Of a DNA stretch of 64,000 nucleotides, positions 37,762-47,625 are shown one piece after another. The notes beneath the pieces were generated by a model. That model was given only the letters and a program-made list of their open reading frames with translations. It did not search any database and was not told where the DNA came from. Both the position numbers and the translations under genes were made by a program. Source of the DNA: an uncultured Aquimarina sp. (GTDB taxonomy: Bacteria > Bacteroidota > Bacteroidia > Flavobacteriales > Flavobacteriaceae). The stretch's first letter is position 1. The number at the start of each line of letters is the position of its first letter. The stretch lies in assembly GCA_947500845.1 (NCBI GenBank), contig CANMTP010000018.1, positions 1 to 64,000 of the forward strand, in the 5' to 3' direction.

Positions 37762-37792
37762 CAAAGATACGATCTAGATTTTCTATTGACAA
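37762..37792 (-). promoter_or_regulatory. Promoter of the PLP/CBS gene (TTG-N20-TATCTTTG)
   Basis: TTG (37792-37790), 20 bases and TATCTTTG (37769-37762) on the minus strand match the consensus. The expected start near 37755 leaves about 35 bases of leader before the GTG at 37719. Confidence 0.65.
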
Positions 37793-37813
37793 TTTTTGAA
37801 CAATAATAAAGAA

Positions 37814-39055
37814 CTACTGAAAACGAATAGATTTTGTCGGAGATATTTTTGAAACAATATATGAAGGAATCAATAACATCATTAGGCACAATAACATCGT
37901 GCCCAAATTGAGTAACACAATGTATCCTACATTTACATATACCGGAGCAGTACTTACATAATACGTCTCTGGATTAAGACCCACTACCCCATAACGATCC
38001 TGTATAAGTAGTAAACCAATACCTATGAGATTACCCCAAAACAAACCTATCAATATGAGATAGGCGGCGTTATATAAAAATACTTTTCTAATACTCCAGT
38101 CTGATGTTCCTAATGCCTTTAATATTCCGATCATAGGAGTTTTCTCTAAAATCAATACCAATAGAGCTGTTATCATATTAATACCAGCCACCAAAATGAT
38201 GATTCCTATGATACCGATAATGTTAAGGTCAAAAAGTTTAAGCCACTCAAAAATGGTAGCATACTTCAATGTAATGGTTTGACTGTCTAAGGTAGAAGGA
38301 ATATTTTCATAAATTTCCTGTCCCTTTTCGTCTATTTTTTCAAAATCATCGATAAAAACTTCAAAATTACCTACCTCATCGGCTTTCCACTTATTCATTC
38401 TTTGTACATGGCGTATATCTGCAAAAAGATAGGTTTCATCAAACTCTTGAAATCCCGAATTATAAATTCCCACAATCTCAAACGCTCTTATGAAAGGTTG
38501 TGCGTTTGATTTTGCATTCTTCTTAAGGAAATATGTTATCGCCTTATCTCCTATTTCAAGTCCTAATCGACCGGATATATAAGAAGATATCAGGATCTCG
38601 TTATTCAATTTTTCGCCAAAATTTGGAAGTCTGCCTTCTACAAGATATTCTTTAAAATAATCCCAATTGTAATCATTATCTACTCCTTTTACTACTATCC
38701 CGTCAAAATCTGTGGCTGTTCGTATCAGTCCCATTTTGGTCGCTACGGCTTGCATATGCACAATACCATCAACTTCAGGAAGTTCTGGATAAAAATTTTG
38801 ATCTGTATTTATTGGAATTAAAGACTCTACACTACTATTATTATCAAAACTAGTAATGATCACGTGCCCATTGAAGGCAGCAACTTTTTCTCGAATTTTT
38901 TGTTGTAAACCTATCCCTGTAGCAACAGTAATAAGCATCATAACCATTCCAATTGCAATGGCAGAAATCGCAATTTTTGTAATCGGAGTCGAAATGCTAC
39001 TTTTATGTTCCTTACCTTTGATAAGGCGTTTAGCGATAAAATACTCGAAATTCAA
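37814..39055 (-). CDS. FtsX-like ABC transporter permease, LolC/LolE type
   Basis: The 413-aa inner-membrane protein has a first membrane helix at about residues 25-50 (ISAIAIGMVMMLITVATGIG), a large periplasmic domain and three more helices in the C-terminal third, ending at the conserved P-S-x-x-x-S-K-I-S-P-T-K-S-I motif. LolC/E with LolD releases lipoproteins from the inner membrane. No lolD is adjacent. The start is TTG at 39055, chosen because MNFEYFIAKRLIKGK is the usual family N-terminus. It lies 8 bp from the divergent DUF1343 gene. Confidence 0.9.
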   Translation of the reverse strand: MNFEYFIAKRLIKGKEHKSSISTPITKIAISAIAIGMVMMLITVATGIGLQQKIREKVAAFNGHVIITSFDNNSSVESLIPINTDQNFYPELPEVDGIVHMQAVATKMGLIRTATDFDGIVVKGVDNDYNWDYFKEYLVEGRLPNFGEKLNNEILISSYISGRLGLEIGDKAITYFLKKNAKSNAQPFIRAFEIVGIYNSGFQEFDETYLFADIRHVQRMNKWKADEVGNFEVFIDDFEKIDEKGQEIYENIPSTLDSQTITLKYATIFEWLKLFDLNIIGIIGIIILVAGINMITALLVLILEKTPMIGILKALGTSDWSIRKVFLYNAAYLILIGLFWGNLIGIGLLLIQDRYGVVGLNPETYYVSTAPVYVNVGYIVLLNLGTMLLCLMMLLIPSYIVSKISPTKSIRFQ

Positions 39056-39063
39056 GCTTAATT

Positions 39064-40407
39064 ATGGTTTTTATTAGAAATGCATCTACCTATTTGGCAG
39101 CCAGGTTCAAAAATACATTTTTATTCTTTTGCACCCTTCTTATTTCTTGTGGAAGTAACATAAAAATATCTTCTCAAACTACTTCTATTGCAGTTCAGGA
39201 CACGATGTCTAACAAAAAGGAAGAAAAAAATACTGCAATTTTAGTGCAACCCGTTATTGTAGGTGCTAATCAAACAGAAGAATACTTATCATTATTAGTA
39301 GGTAAGAATGTAGCTGTAGTAGGAAACCAAACTTCAGTAATTTTTAAATATCCAAATCCTGAACCATTTGCAGAAAGTAAAGCAGGAATGCAATCACTCC
39401 AATTTGAACAGTACACACATGTAGTAGATTCATTACTAGCACGAAATATAAATATTAAAAAAGTTTTTGCGCCAGAACACGGTTTTAGAGGAAAAGCAGA
39501 TGCCGGAGAATTGGTAGCCGATGGTAAAGATATTAAAACAGGGATTCCTGTTTTTTCACTATACGGAAAAGACAAAAAGCCATCAAAAGAATCACTTACA
39601 GATATTGACATTGTCATTTTTGACATTCAGGATGTCGGCGTTCGATTCTACACCTATATATCTACGCTTCATTATGTTATGCAAGCATGTGCAGAAAATA
39701 ATATTCCGGTTCTCATATTAGATCGGCCCAATCCAAATGCACATTATATCGATGGCCCTACCATGGAGCCAGAGCATACTAGTTTTTTGGGGATGCATCC
39801 TATTCCTCTTGTACATGGAATGACTGTAGGGGAGTATGCCAAGATGGTTAATGGCGAGGGATGGCTTGGTGAGGGCTTACAATGTGAAATAACCATCGTA
39901 CCAGTCAAAAATTATACACACGAGACATTCTATAGTTTACCCATTCGGCCTTCTCCTAATTTACCTAATGATAAGGCTATTAATTTATATCCCAGCCTTG
40001 GTTTTTTTGAAGGCACTACCATTAATGCAGGTAGAGGAACAGAAACTCAATTTCAAGTCTTCGGTTCACCAAATCTTGCTTTGGAAAAATATGACTATGC
40101 TTATATTCCTAAACCAAATTTTGGAGCTAAATACCCTAAACATCAAGGTGAAGTATGTTATGGAAAGGATCTAAGAAATACCACCCGATTGAACAGAATA
40201 AATCTAGAATGGTTAATCAACGCATACAAGAATTCTAAAGACAAAGAAAAATTCTTTAATACGAAATCGTTTACATTACATGCCGGCACAAAAACGCTAG
40301 AGCAGCAAATTATTGCTGGCCTTAGTGCTACTGAAATTAAGAAATCATGGAGTGAAGATCTGGCGAAATATAAAGAAAAAAGGAAAAAATATTTGATTTA
40401 CAATTAA
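39064..40407 (+). CDS. DUF1343 family lipoprotein, NamZ-like exo-beta-N-acetylmuramidase
   Basis: The protein (447 aa from the first ATG) has a lipoprotein signal ending LLISC. The NamZ/DUF1343 motifs are VFAPEHGFRGKADAGE, FDIQDVGVRFYTYISTLHYVM, LDRPNPN and HGMTVGEYAKM. NamZ enzymes remove terminal MurNAc from peptidoglycan fragments, so a role in wall recycling is likely. The N-terminal region before the hydrophobic core is long; a TTG at 39094 would give a more usual signal peptide, and I cannot decide between them. The catalytic role is inferred from the family. Confidence 0.9.
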   Translation: MVFIRNASTYLAARFKNTFLFFCTLLISCGSNIKISSQTTSIAVQDTMSNKKEEKNTAILVQPVIVGANQTEEYLSLLVGKNVAVVGNQTSVIFKYPNPEPFAESKAGMQSLQFEQYTHVVDSLLARNINIKKVFAPEHGFRGKADAGELVADGKDIKTGIPVFSLYGKDKKPSKESLTDIDIVIFDIQDVGVRFYTYISTLHYVMQACAENNIPVLILDRPNPNAHYIDGPTMEPEHTSFLGMHPIPLVHGMTVGEYAKMVNGEGWLGEGLQCEITIVPVKNYTHETFYSLPIRPSPNLPNDKAINLYPSLGFFEGTTINAGRGTETQFQVFGSPNLALEKYDYAYIPKPNFGAKYPKHQGEVCYGKDLRNTTRLNRINLEWLINAYKNSKDKEKFFNTKSFTLHAGTKTLEQQIIAGLSATEIKKSWSEDLAKYKEKRKKYLIYN

Positions 40408-40422
40408 TATCAAAAGTTCTAG

Positions 40423-40914
40423 TTATTTAATCATGACCTTCATTTTTTCAACTATATTGTATGCTGCCGGGCAAATAGCTACATTTTTTAAGGTAAGATT
40501 TGATATTTGCTGAAACTTTTTACGATCTGTGTGGGGAAATTCACGACAAGCCTTTGGCCGCACTTCATAAATCATACAATAATTTTCTGAATCCAGAAAA
40601 GTACAGGGAACCTGCTGTAATACCATGTCACCATCTTCATCCTTTCTTAAATACTGTTCTTCAAATTGTCTGGGTTTTATTTTAAGATGTTTAGCAATAC
40701 GTTCTACATCCTTATCTGTAAATAAAGGCCCCGTAGTTTTGCAACAATTTGCACATTGTAAGCAGTCTGTTTGCTCAAACTCCTCTTCATGTAATTCCTG
40801 CATGATATGATCCAGTTTCTTTGGCGGCTTTTTTTTAAGCCTGGCAAAGAACTTTTTGTTTTCGTTATGTTTATCTTTGGCCAGCTTCGGTAATTGATCT
40901 ATAAATTCTTGCAT
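40423..40914 (-). CDS. YkgJ-family Cys-cluster protein
   Basis: The 163-aa soluble protein has the metal-binding pattern CLQCANCCKTTGPLF followed by CTFLDSENYCMIYEVRPKACREFPH, which matches the YkgJ/CxxCxxCC (zinc or iron chelating) family. A function in metal or cluster handling is usually assumed but not proven. I start at the ATG 40914; a GTG two codons upstream is in frame. It is convergent with the DUF1343 gene and divergent from the methyltransferase gene. Confidence 0.88.
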   Translation of the reverse strand: MQEFIDQLPKLAKDKHNENKKFFARLKKKPPKKLDHIMQELHEEEFEQTDCLQCANCCKTTGPLFTDKDVERIAKHLKIKPRQFEEQYLRKDEDGDMVLQQVPCTFLDSENYCMIYEVRPKACREFPHTDRKKFQQISNLTLKNVAICPAAYNIVEKMKVMIK

Positions 40915-40954
40915 GGTCACAAAATTACGAGTTACACTTTAGGAACATAGTATT

Positions 40955-41668
40955 ATGAGCAAAGATATTTTTGGAGAAGCATTAAAAGACTTTTATAATC
41001 AAAATTATTCTGAAGATATTGTCGTACAAGCTCCAGATTTTGATGATGATATTATACCTATACCTTATCTTTTTAGATCTTACAACAAAATGCCAAAACT
41101 AGAACAACAAGCACTGGACCTTTCTCGAGGTAAGGTGCTAGATGTAGGTTGTGGCTCTGGAAGCCATAGTTTATTTCTTCAAAACAAAAAAAATCTTGAG
41201 GTTACAGCCATAGATATTTCTGAAGGAGCAATTTTTATTGCTAAAGAAAGAGGTGTACAGCATGCATTTGTTCGAGATTTCTATGACCAAAAAAATGAAA
41301 CATACGACACGTTGTTATTTTTAATGAATGGAAGTGGAATTATTGGCAAACTTGAAAACGTTGATCATTTTTTTATGCACCTTAAGACACTTTTAAAACC
41401 GGGAGGGCAAATTCTTATGGATTCATCAAACATTTCATATCTATTCACAGATGATGATGGAGGCTTTTGGGTGGATGCTAACGCTGGATATTACGGAGAA
41501 ATGCAATATAAACTAAAATATAAAGGGCAAGAATCAGATTGGTTTAATTGGTTATATATAGACTATAATACACTACAGAGTGCCTCTAATAACCATGGCT
41601 TCTTATGTGAATTGGTGTTTGAGGGAAAAAACAATGATTATTTAGCTAGAATTACATTGGCTACATAG
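40955..41668 (+). CDS. Class I SAM-dependent methyltransferase
   Basis: The 237-aa enzyme has the SAM-binding motif VLDVGCGSGSHSLFL (about residues 64-78), the acidic residue after strand 2 (VTAIDIS) and the motif LLKPGGQILMDSS. The substrate cannot be told. The gap to the divergent ykgJ-like gene is short, so their promoters overlap. A 125-bp gap separates it from the next lipoprotein gene. Confidence 0.9.
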   Translation: MSKDIFGEALKDFYNQNYSEDIVVQAPDFDDDIIPIPYLFRSYNKMPKLEQQALDLSRGKVLDVGCGSGSHSLFLQNKKNLEVTAIDISEGAIFIAKERGVQHAFVRDFYDQKNETYDTLLFLMNGSGIIGKLENVDHFFMHLKTLLKPGGQILMDSSNISYLFTDDDGGFWVDANAGYYGEMQYKLKYKGQESDWFNWLYIDYNTLQSASNNHGFLCELVFEGKNNDYLARITLAT

Positions 41669-41793
41669 TTTTTAAATAACTGGTACAATGTTTGTGCCTA
41701 GAATTCTATTCTAAAAATCGTGTTAAACTTAAAAACTGGTATTTTGGAAATTCGTTTATTTACTGATCAATACCTATTTAAAAAATAAATCTC

Positions 41794-42582
41794 GTGCAAA
41801 TAACAAAGTTCTTAGGTTACCTTCTGATTTTTTCATTTTTTCTTGTTGGATGTTCTGATGACGATGATTCTCCTATTAATGGAAATCCTGATCGAGCAGC
41901 TAATAACCTACCTTTGGGAAGTGGAAATACTCCCAATAATCTTTTGAGCGATACTAATTTTAAGAGCATAACGATCGAAATGGTTGCTGTGCAAGGTTTT
42001 GAGCCTACCCCAGTAGCTGTTGAAAATTTTAAGACATTTTTGGAAGACCGATTGCACAAACCAGACGGCATAAATATCATTCAACGCAGTATTTCATCCT
42101 CTAACAACGCGCCATTCAATACCGACGAAATCAGAGAAATAGAGAATAATACACGCACATTATTTAATGCCGGAGATGATATTGCGGTCTACGTATATTT
42201 TGCCGATGGTAGCAATGAAGATGACTCGGGAGAACAAGTTACTTTAGGATCTGCCTATAAAAACACTTCTATGGTAATTTATGAAGGAACACTACGTAGA
42301 TTTGGCAACTCTAGTCCTAGAGCGCCTTCATTAAGCACTATTGAAACAGCAACCTTAATTCATGAATTTTCTCACCTTATGGGATTAGTGGATCTTGGTA
42401 CTCCCTTACAATCTTCGCACGAGTCGGTCGATGATCAAGGTGATGGCAACAATCACTGCAATGTATCTGGATGTTTGATGGAAGCTTCTATACAATTTAC
42501 CAGTGGTATTATGGGTATGAGCGAAGTCCCTCAACTTGATGCGTTATGCATTGCTGATTTACAAGCCAATGGGGGTAAATAA
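41794..42582 (+). CDS. Lipoprotein with a zinc-metallopeptidase-like HEFSH motif
   Basis: The 262-aa protein starts at GTG. The signal ends FFLVGC and is followed by SDDDD, the Bacteroidota surface-export pattern. The segment TATLIHEFSHLMGLVDLG near residue 185 fits HExxHxxGL of metzincins, with a downstream His in SSHESVD and a following CNVSGCLMEASI that resembles the Met-turn. This makes it a likely secreted zinc protease or a relative, of unknown substrate. Confidence 0.8.
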   Translation: MQITKFLGYLLIFSFFLVGCSDDDDSPINGNPDRAANNLPLGSGNTPNNLLSDTNFKSITIEMVAVQGFEPTPVAVENFKTFLEDRLHKPDGINIIQRSISSSNNAPFNTDEIREIENNTRTLFNAGDDIAVYVYFADGSNEDDSGEQVTLGSAYKNTSMVIYEGTLRRFGNSSPRAPSLSTIETATLIHEFSHLMGLVDLGTPLQSSHESVDDQGDGNNHCNVSGCLMEASIQFTSGIMGMSEVPQLDALCIADLQANGGK

Positions 42583-42600
42583 TTCCGGAGTTAAAAATCT

Positions 42601-42625
42601 TTATAATTTTGATCCAAAATTATAA
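42601..42625. terminator. AT-rich hairpin between convergent genes
   Basis: The 11-bp arms TTATAATTTTG and CAAAATTATAA enclose ATC. It lies between the stop codons of the HEFSH lipoprotein and the amidohydrolase. It has little GC, so termination is uncertain. Confidence 0.4.
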
Positions 42626-42627
42626 CC

Positions 42628-44250
42628 CTAATACACTTTTTCACCATTTAAATACGTTGCATTTACTTTTATCATAGGGATTTTGTCCTCTTCAATTTCC
42701 ATAACATTTTCTTCGAGAATTACAAAGTCAGCAAATTTTCCTGCAGTAATACTTCCTTTTTCTGTTTCTTCAAAATTGCTATAGGCAGCCCATATTGTCA
42801 TTCCTTTTAGTGTTTCTTCTCGTGTTAGTGCATTTTCCTTTTGAAAACCTCCTTCGGGATATTGTTTTAAATCTTTTCTTGCCACCGCAGCATAAAAAGT
42901 ATAAAACGGACTTACATGTTCTACTGGATAGTCGGTTCCTAAAGCGATTTTACCTGTTTTTTCTAATAATGTTTTATAGGCATATGCTCCTTTGATGCGC
43001 TCTTCTCCTAATCGTTCATCGGCCCAATACATATCGCTTGTAGCGTGAGTGGGCTGTACACTCATGAACAGGTTATCATCTAATAATTCAAACTCTTCCG
43101 GAGCTACTACTTGTGCGTGTTCTACTCGCCATCTCCTATCAGATTTATCTTTAAGTACATCATAATATGTTTTCATGACTACTGCATTGGCAGAGTCACC
43201 GATGGCATGAGTATTCATCTGAAATGGAGAAGCTGCCAATCGCTTAGCCAAGGCCTTAAATTCATCATTCCCAATTACCATAGCCCCAAAATGATTTTCT
43301 TGATCAGAATACGGTTGTTTTAGTGCAGCTCCTCTTGATCCAAGTGCCCCATCAGCATATACTTTAAAAGAAGAAACGTTCAATTTATCAGTTTTATGCA
43401 CGCCATTTTTCAAATAATAATCCACATACTCTGGTTTATTACTCACCATGGCATACATTCTTATCTTTAACTCTCCTTTTTTCTGTAAACTATCGATCAA
43501 AGCAATCACTTGCGGACTTAATCCCGCATCGTCCACCGTAGTCAACCCATAACTAAAATTAATTGCTTCTGCGTCTTTTAAGGCCTGTACTTTCTCTTTA
43601 AAAGTAGGTTCTGGAAGTATTTTGTTAATTAATATCATAGCATTATCTATCAATACCCCAGTAATTTTACCCTCTTTTTTAACAATTTCTCCTCCGATTA
43701 CTTCAACATAAGCATTGACACCACCCATTTCTAGTGCTTTTTGATTGACTAGCATCGCATGCCCATCTACTCGCGTTATTGCTATCGGTGTATCTGGAAA
43801 TAAACTGTCTAATTTATCTTTGGTAGGAAACTCTTTCACCTCCCAATCATTTTGATCCCAACCGCGACCAGTGATAAAAGAAACGTTTTTTTCTTTTTGA
43901 AATGCAACAATACGATCCAGCACTTCGTCATAACTTTTAGTACCCACAAGATCTACCTTTTGTTGTTGTAGTCCCAAACCATAGAAATGACAATGAGCAT
44001 CGATCAACCCGGGTACGATAGTTCTTCCTGCTGCATCCACAGTATCTGTAGCCTTATGATTTTTAAGAACTTCATCGGCGCTTCCCACTGCAACGAACTT
44101 ACCATCTTTAATAGCAAAAGCTGATGCTTTAGAGACTGTATCATCCACAGTATACACATTAGCATTAATGACTACCAGGTCTACTGCTAGAGGTTCTTGA
44201 CAAGAAACAAATAATAATGTCGCTACTAGAAAAATAATGATTTTTTGCAT
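42628..44250 (-). CDS. Amidohydrolase family lipoprotein, YtcJ-like
   Basis: The protein is 540 aa from the ATG at 44250, giving the lipoprotein signal MQKIIIFLVATLLFVSC. The longer ORF adds 31 residues that hide this signal. Metal-site motifs are DAHCHFYGLG (near 85), NTHAIGD, EHAQV and LGTDYPVEH, and GRGWDQNDW is typical of the YtcJ/AepA group. The enzyme probably hydrolyses an amide or ester outside the inner membrane. The substrate is unknown. Confidence 0.9.
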   Translation of the reverse strand: MQKIIIFLVATLLFVSCQEPLAVDLVVINANVYTVDDTVSKASAFAIKDGKFVAVGSADEVLKNHKATDTVDAAGRTIVPGLIDAHCHFYGLGLQQQKVDLVGTKSYDEVLDRIVAFQKEKNVSFITGRGWDQNDWEVKEFPTKDKLDSLFPDTPIAITRVDGHAMLVNQKALEMGGVNAYVEVIGGEIVKKEGKITGVLIDNAMILINKILPEPTFKEKVQALKDAEAINFSYGLTTVDDAGLSPQVIALIDSLQKKGELKIRMYAMVSNKPEYVDYYLKNGVHKTDKLNVSSFKVYADGALGSRGAALKQPYSDQENHFGAMVIGNDEFKALAKRLAASPFQMNTHAIGDSANAVVMKTYYDVLKDKSDRRWRVEHAQVVAPEEFELLDDNLFMSVQPTHATSDMYWADERLGEERIKGAYAYKTLLEKTGKIALGTDYPVEHVSPFYTFYAAVARKDLKQYPEGGFQKENALTREETLKGMTIWAAYSNFEETEKGSITAGKFADFVILEENVMEIEEDKIPMIKVNATYLNGEKVY

Positions 44251-44906
44251 GATAAGTTGAGTGATTATGTGTTTGCGAGGCCTAAAATAGGAATATATGA
44301 ATTTTATACTCGTTAAGGTTTTCTTAATATAAAAGAACTTCAAGCTTTCACATTATATTGGAATCAGGTTTTAGCTATCGATTATTCCTGAAAATTCCCC
44401 TGATAAAAAGGGAGGATTTCCCCTTGTCGTGGCATGATTATTTATCATAGGTTTGTCGAAACAAGACAGCTGTAACATAATCGTCATTTTGTACAGTTCT
44501 TTTTACATAGGCCGTCTAAAAAATTTTCAGGCGGCCTCTTATATCTCTGACCATTTATTCATAAAGTTCTGAATCTCCTCAATACTTTATTAAGCCTTGC
44601 CGCCTCTATACCTAACCACCCTCGTGAAAATCGAAAACACTTTTTGGGAGATTATTTATGTATTCGAACTAGTATCTAGTTTTTTCAAATCAGCAGTTTT
44701 TTTTAGACTCAAAAAGGTTTGCTAGTTACCTTAATAGGCAGAATATTGCTTCGAAGTATTTTCAAACCATTTCCTAACTTATCCTTAATCCGCTTGAACC
44801 GCCTTGGAGGTCATCCTTGGATGTTTGTAAAGAAAAAAGTCTGAAAAATTATTACGTAAAGGTACATCTATTTGCGGGTATTCAGTATAGAACTATACTT
44901 CCGGTT
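44251..44906. other. 656-bp intergenic region
   Basis: No intact gene is visible. There is a 9-bp hairpin at 44509-44537 (AGGCCGTCT/AGGCGGCCT) without a T-tract. On the minus strand around 44710-44820, short open stretches such as RFKRIKDKLGNGLKILRSNILPIK look protein-like but are broken by stops. This may be a decayed gene. Confidence 0.4.
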
Positions 44907-45434
44907 TTATAACGTGCCGTTATTAATTTGAACCATAAAATCTCCGGTGTATGTTCCCTTAAAAACTCTACGTTCTTCCTGTGAGTTTGTAAGTATCAAA
45001 TCCATGATAAGGGTGTAGTTATCTTCTCCATTATCCTGTAGCGTAAAAGTTCCTTCACTTATGGTAAAAGATTTAGTTTCTGTGGTATTACCGTTAATAA
45101 CAAACTCTGTATAATTGGTTATCGAGGTTAGCTTTTTAACCCCCTCAGTTTCAGGATATACATAATCTCCTTCAATAGTCTGATCTGCAAAATATTCAAA
45201 ATCTATAGTTAAAACATTAGCTACAGAGCCATTTTGATTGAACAACGACGCGCCTATGTGCCCTGTTCCGTTTATAGATACCCCTGCCATTATAGGATTT
45301 ACGATTGAAAAAGGCTGACCATCTAGCTTTACAGAATTTTGATTACCAGCGCTGTCATCATCTGAAGAACAAGAACTAAGTATTGGTAATGTAGCAATAA
45401 AAAGAAGCATTAAGACACAAATATTTTTTTTCAT
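44907..45434 (-). CDS. Hypothetical surface lipoprotein
   Basis: The 175-aa protein has a lipoprotein signal ending LPILSSC followed by SSDDDS, which fits the Bacteroidota lipoprotein export signal. The rest is beta-rich with no cysteines or known motif; it resembles small flavobacterial lipoproteins that begin with a KLDGQPF segment. It has no clear partners. Function unknown. Confidence 0.8.
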   Translation of the reverse strand: MKKNICVLMLLFIATLPILSSCSSDDDSAGNQNSVKLDGQPFSIVNPIMAGVSINGTGHIGASLFNQNGSVANVLTIDFEYFADQTIEGDYVYPETEGVKKLTSITNYTEFVINGNTTETKSFTISEGTFTLQDNGEDNYTLIMDLILTNSQEERRVFKGTYTGDFMVQINNGTL

Positions 45435-45783
45435 GATTATAAAATTTTAGGTAATGATTTGGTTTATATTAATAAAAACAATTTTATTCTTAAAACTCCT
45501 TTGTTAAATTTGATAATGCCTGTCTGAAATTTAAAAACAAAAGCCACTCTACACGTTGTATGCAGAGGTTTTGATACGCAATAAATTGCTTTTTGATTCA
45601 TTAATCGATAATCGAAAACACAACTTTTAACTAAAGACTAAAATTGAGTAATAGATTTTTTTACACCACTAAAACATCATCATGAAATTACAGGGTTTCC
45701 ATCCTATTTTGAGACCAATAAAAACGACAAAAACCTCACATATATTTAAAATCTGTGAGGTTTAAGCCCTTGTGTAAGAAAAA
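45435..45783. other. 349-bp intergenic region
   Basis: No ORF or repeat stands out. It contains the DUF885 terminator at its right end. The lipoprotein gene must have its promoter here, but I see no consensus box. Confidence 0.4.
45731..45763 (-). terminator. Terminator of the DUF885 gene
   Basis: The arms AAACCTCACA and TGTGAGGTTT are followed on the minus strand by TTTTTGTCGTTTTTATT. It is 20 bp after the DUF885 stop. Confidence 0.75.
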
Positions 45784-47577
45784 CTAGTTACTCGCAGTAA
45801 TCCAGTTATCGATTTTATCTTCCAGTAGAGCCAAAGGCACACAACCAGTTTCTAACACTTGGTTATGAAACTCTCTAATATCAAAGACATCACCTAATGC
45901 TGTTTCGGCCTTGGCACGAAGTTCTCTTATTTTCAATTGCCCGATCTTATAGGACAGTGCCTGACCTGGGTTGGCCATATAACGTTCAATCTCAGATGTA
46001 ATTCCTGCCTCTGATTCTGCTTCATTATCTAATGAATATTGTATTGCTTGTTCTCTTGTCCAACCTTTGGCATGTAGTCCTGTATCAACAACCAAACGAA
46101 TTGCACGATGCATTTCTGCACCTAACATCCCAAAATATTGATAGGGATCGGTATACAATCCAAGTTCTTTACCTAATGACTCACTATATAATGCCCAACC
46201 TTCGCCATAACCACTGTACCATAATGTTTTTCTGAATTTTGGTAACTCTTCGCTTTCTTGTGTAAGGGAGATTTGGTAGTGATGTCCCGGGATTGCTTCA
46301 TGTAAAAATAAAGACTCATCACTATAGGTATTATATTTTGTTACCTCAGGAATTGGAGTGTAAAAAATACCCGGACGTGTACCATCAAGCGATCCTGGAT
46401 TATACTCTGCACTAGCAGATTTCTCACGAAAAGCTTCAGTTCGACGAACTTCAAATGGAGTTTTGGGCTTTTTATCAAACAGTTTTTCGATCTGCGGTTT
46501 CATACGGTCATGAATCGCATTAAAGTTATCAATCACCTGTTGAGGCTCTGTAAAAGGCATGAGTTCCTTTTTGTTGCGCACATCATCAAAAAACGATTTA
46601 AGATCTCCTTTATAACCTACTTGCTCTTTTATTTTTTCCATTTCTTCAGCAATTCGTGCTACCTCAGACAACCCTAGTTCATGAATTTCATTGGCAGTCA
46701 TATTAGTGGTGGTGTACAACTTTATCTGATAGTTGTAAAAATCCTTTCCGTTTGGAATGTCTGCAATACCAGATGTGGTTCTACCCGCATCCAGATATTC
46801 TGTACTCATAAATTCGTGTAATGTTTCATAAGCAGGAATAATACGCTCAGTTACTATTTTGGTATACTTCTCTGTAAGTTGTTTTTTATCTTCTTCAGAA
46901 AAACTATCTGGAAAATTCTTTACAGGGCTGTAAAATAGATGTTCTTCTGGATTTTTGACTGTTAACGCTTTTAGTTGTGGTAATACTTTTACAATTAGAG
47001 CTTTGGGAAGTACATATCCTGCTTCCATTCCTTCTTTCATTTTTTCACCAGCTGAAGCCATCCATGCAATATATCCATCTAATCTGTTAAGCCAGTTATC
47101 ATAATCCTCAACAGTTTTAAAAGGTTGTGCACTTGCTCCACTCGCTAATTGCCCCATCATTAAGTTAACAGACCACATTTGATCGATTGGAAAATACTCT
47201 GATTTGTAATTAAATCCTTCCAAATTGATATCGCATTCCCATTTTAAAATTGCTTTGGTCATTTGTTCACTTTCAGAAAGTGATGCATCGTCAAATTTTT
47301 CAAGTTCTTCTTTGTATTTAGTGAAATGTGCTTTGACTTTAGTCACCGTTTCATATGCCAGCGGATTAGGAAACTGGTCATTGAACCGATTATCCCCAGT
47401 AAATGTTGCTTGCAGAGGATTAAGTTGAAGGCTCTCTTCATAGTAGTTATCCAACATTTCATTAAACTTAGCACTTACATCATTTATTGAAGCAGTAGAT
47501 TCCTTTGAAGTTGTCTCATTTTTACAGGCTATAAAAACCATCGAAAGACAAACTATGATAAGCGTATTTTTGATCAT
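45784..47577 (-). CDS. DUF885 family lipoprotein, probable metallopeptidase
   Basis: The 597-aa protein has a lipoprotein signal ending MVFIAC. The family motif FLHEAIPGHHYQISL near residue 425 contains His and Glu residues like those of zinc peptidases, and the C-terminal ALSYKIGQLKIRELR motif is also typical. DUF885 proteins are widespread envelope proteins in Bacteroidota and some are described as peptidases; the activity here is inferred. Confidence 0.87.
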   Translation of the reverse strand: MIKNTLIIVCLSMVFIACKNETTSKESTASINDVSAKFNEMLDNYYEESLQLNPLQATFTGDNRFNDQFPNPLAYETVTKVKAHFTKYKEELEKFDDASLSESEQMTKAILKWECDINLEGFNYKSEYFPIDQMWSVNLMMGQLASGASAQPFKTVEDYDNWLNRLDGYIAWMASAGEKMKEGMEAGYVLPKALIVKVLPQLKALTVKNPEEHLFYSPVKNFPDSFSEEDKKQLTEKYTKIVTERIIPAYETLHEFMSTEYLDAGRTTSGIADIPNGKDFYNYQIKLYTTTNMTANEIHELGLSEVARIAEEMEKIKEQVGYKGDLKSFFDDVRNKKELMPFTEPQQVIDNFNAIHDRMKPQIEKLFDKKPKTPFEVRRTEAFREKSASAEYNPGSLDGTRPGIFYTPIPEVTKYNTYSDESLFLHEAIPGHHYQISLTQESEELPKFRKTLWYSGYGEGWALYSESLGKELGLYTDPYQYFGMLGAEMHRAIRLVVDTGLHAKGWTREQAIQYSLDNEAESEAGITSEIERYMANPGQALSYKIGQLKIRELRAKAETALGDVFDIREFHNQVLETGCVPLALLEDKIDNWITASN

Positions 47578-47625
47578 ATTTTGTTGTTTTTTGTTAGAGA
47601 TCTGAAAGATAAATAAATTTAAAAA

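Noticed and set aside
42601..42625. Operator for the HEFSH lipoprotein or amidohydrolase
   Set aside because: It lies between two stop codons, not at a promoter, so a weak terminator is more likely.
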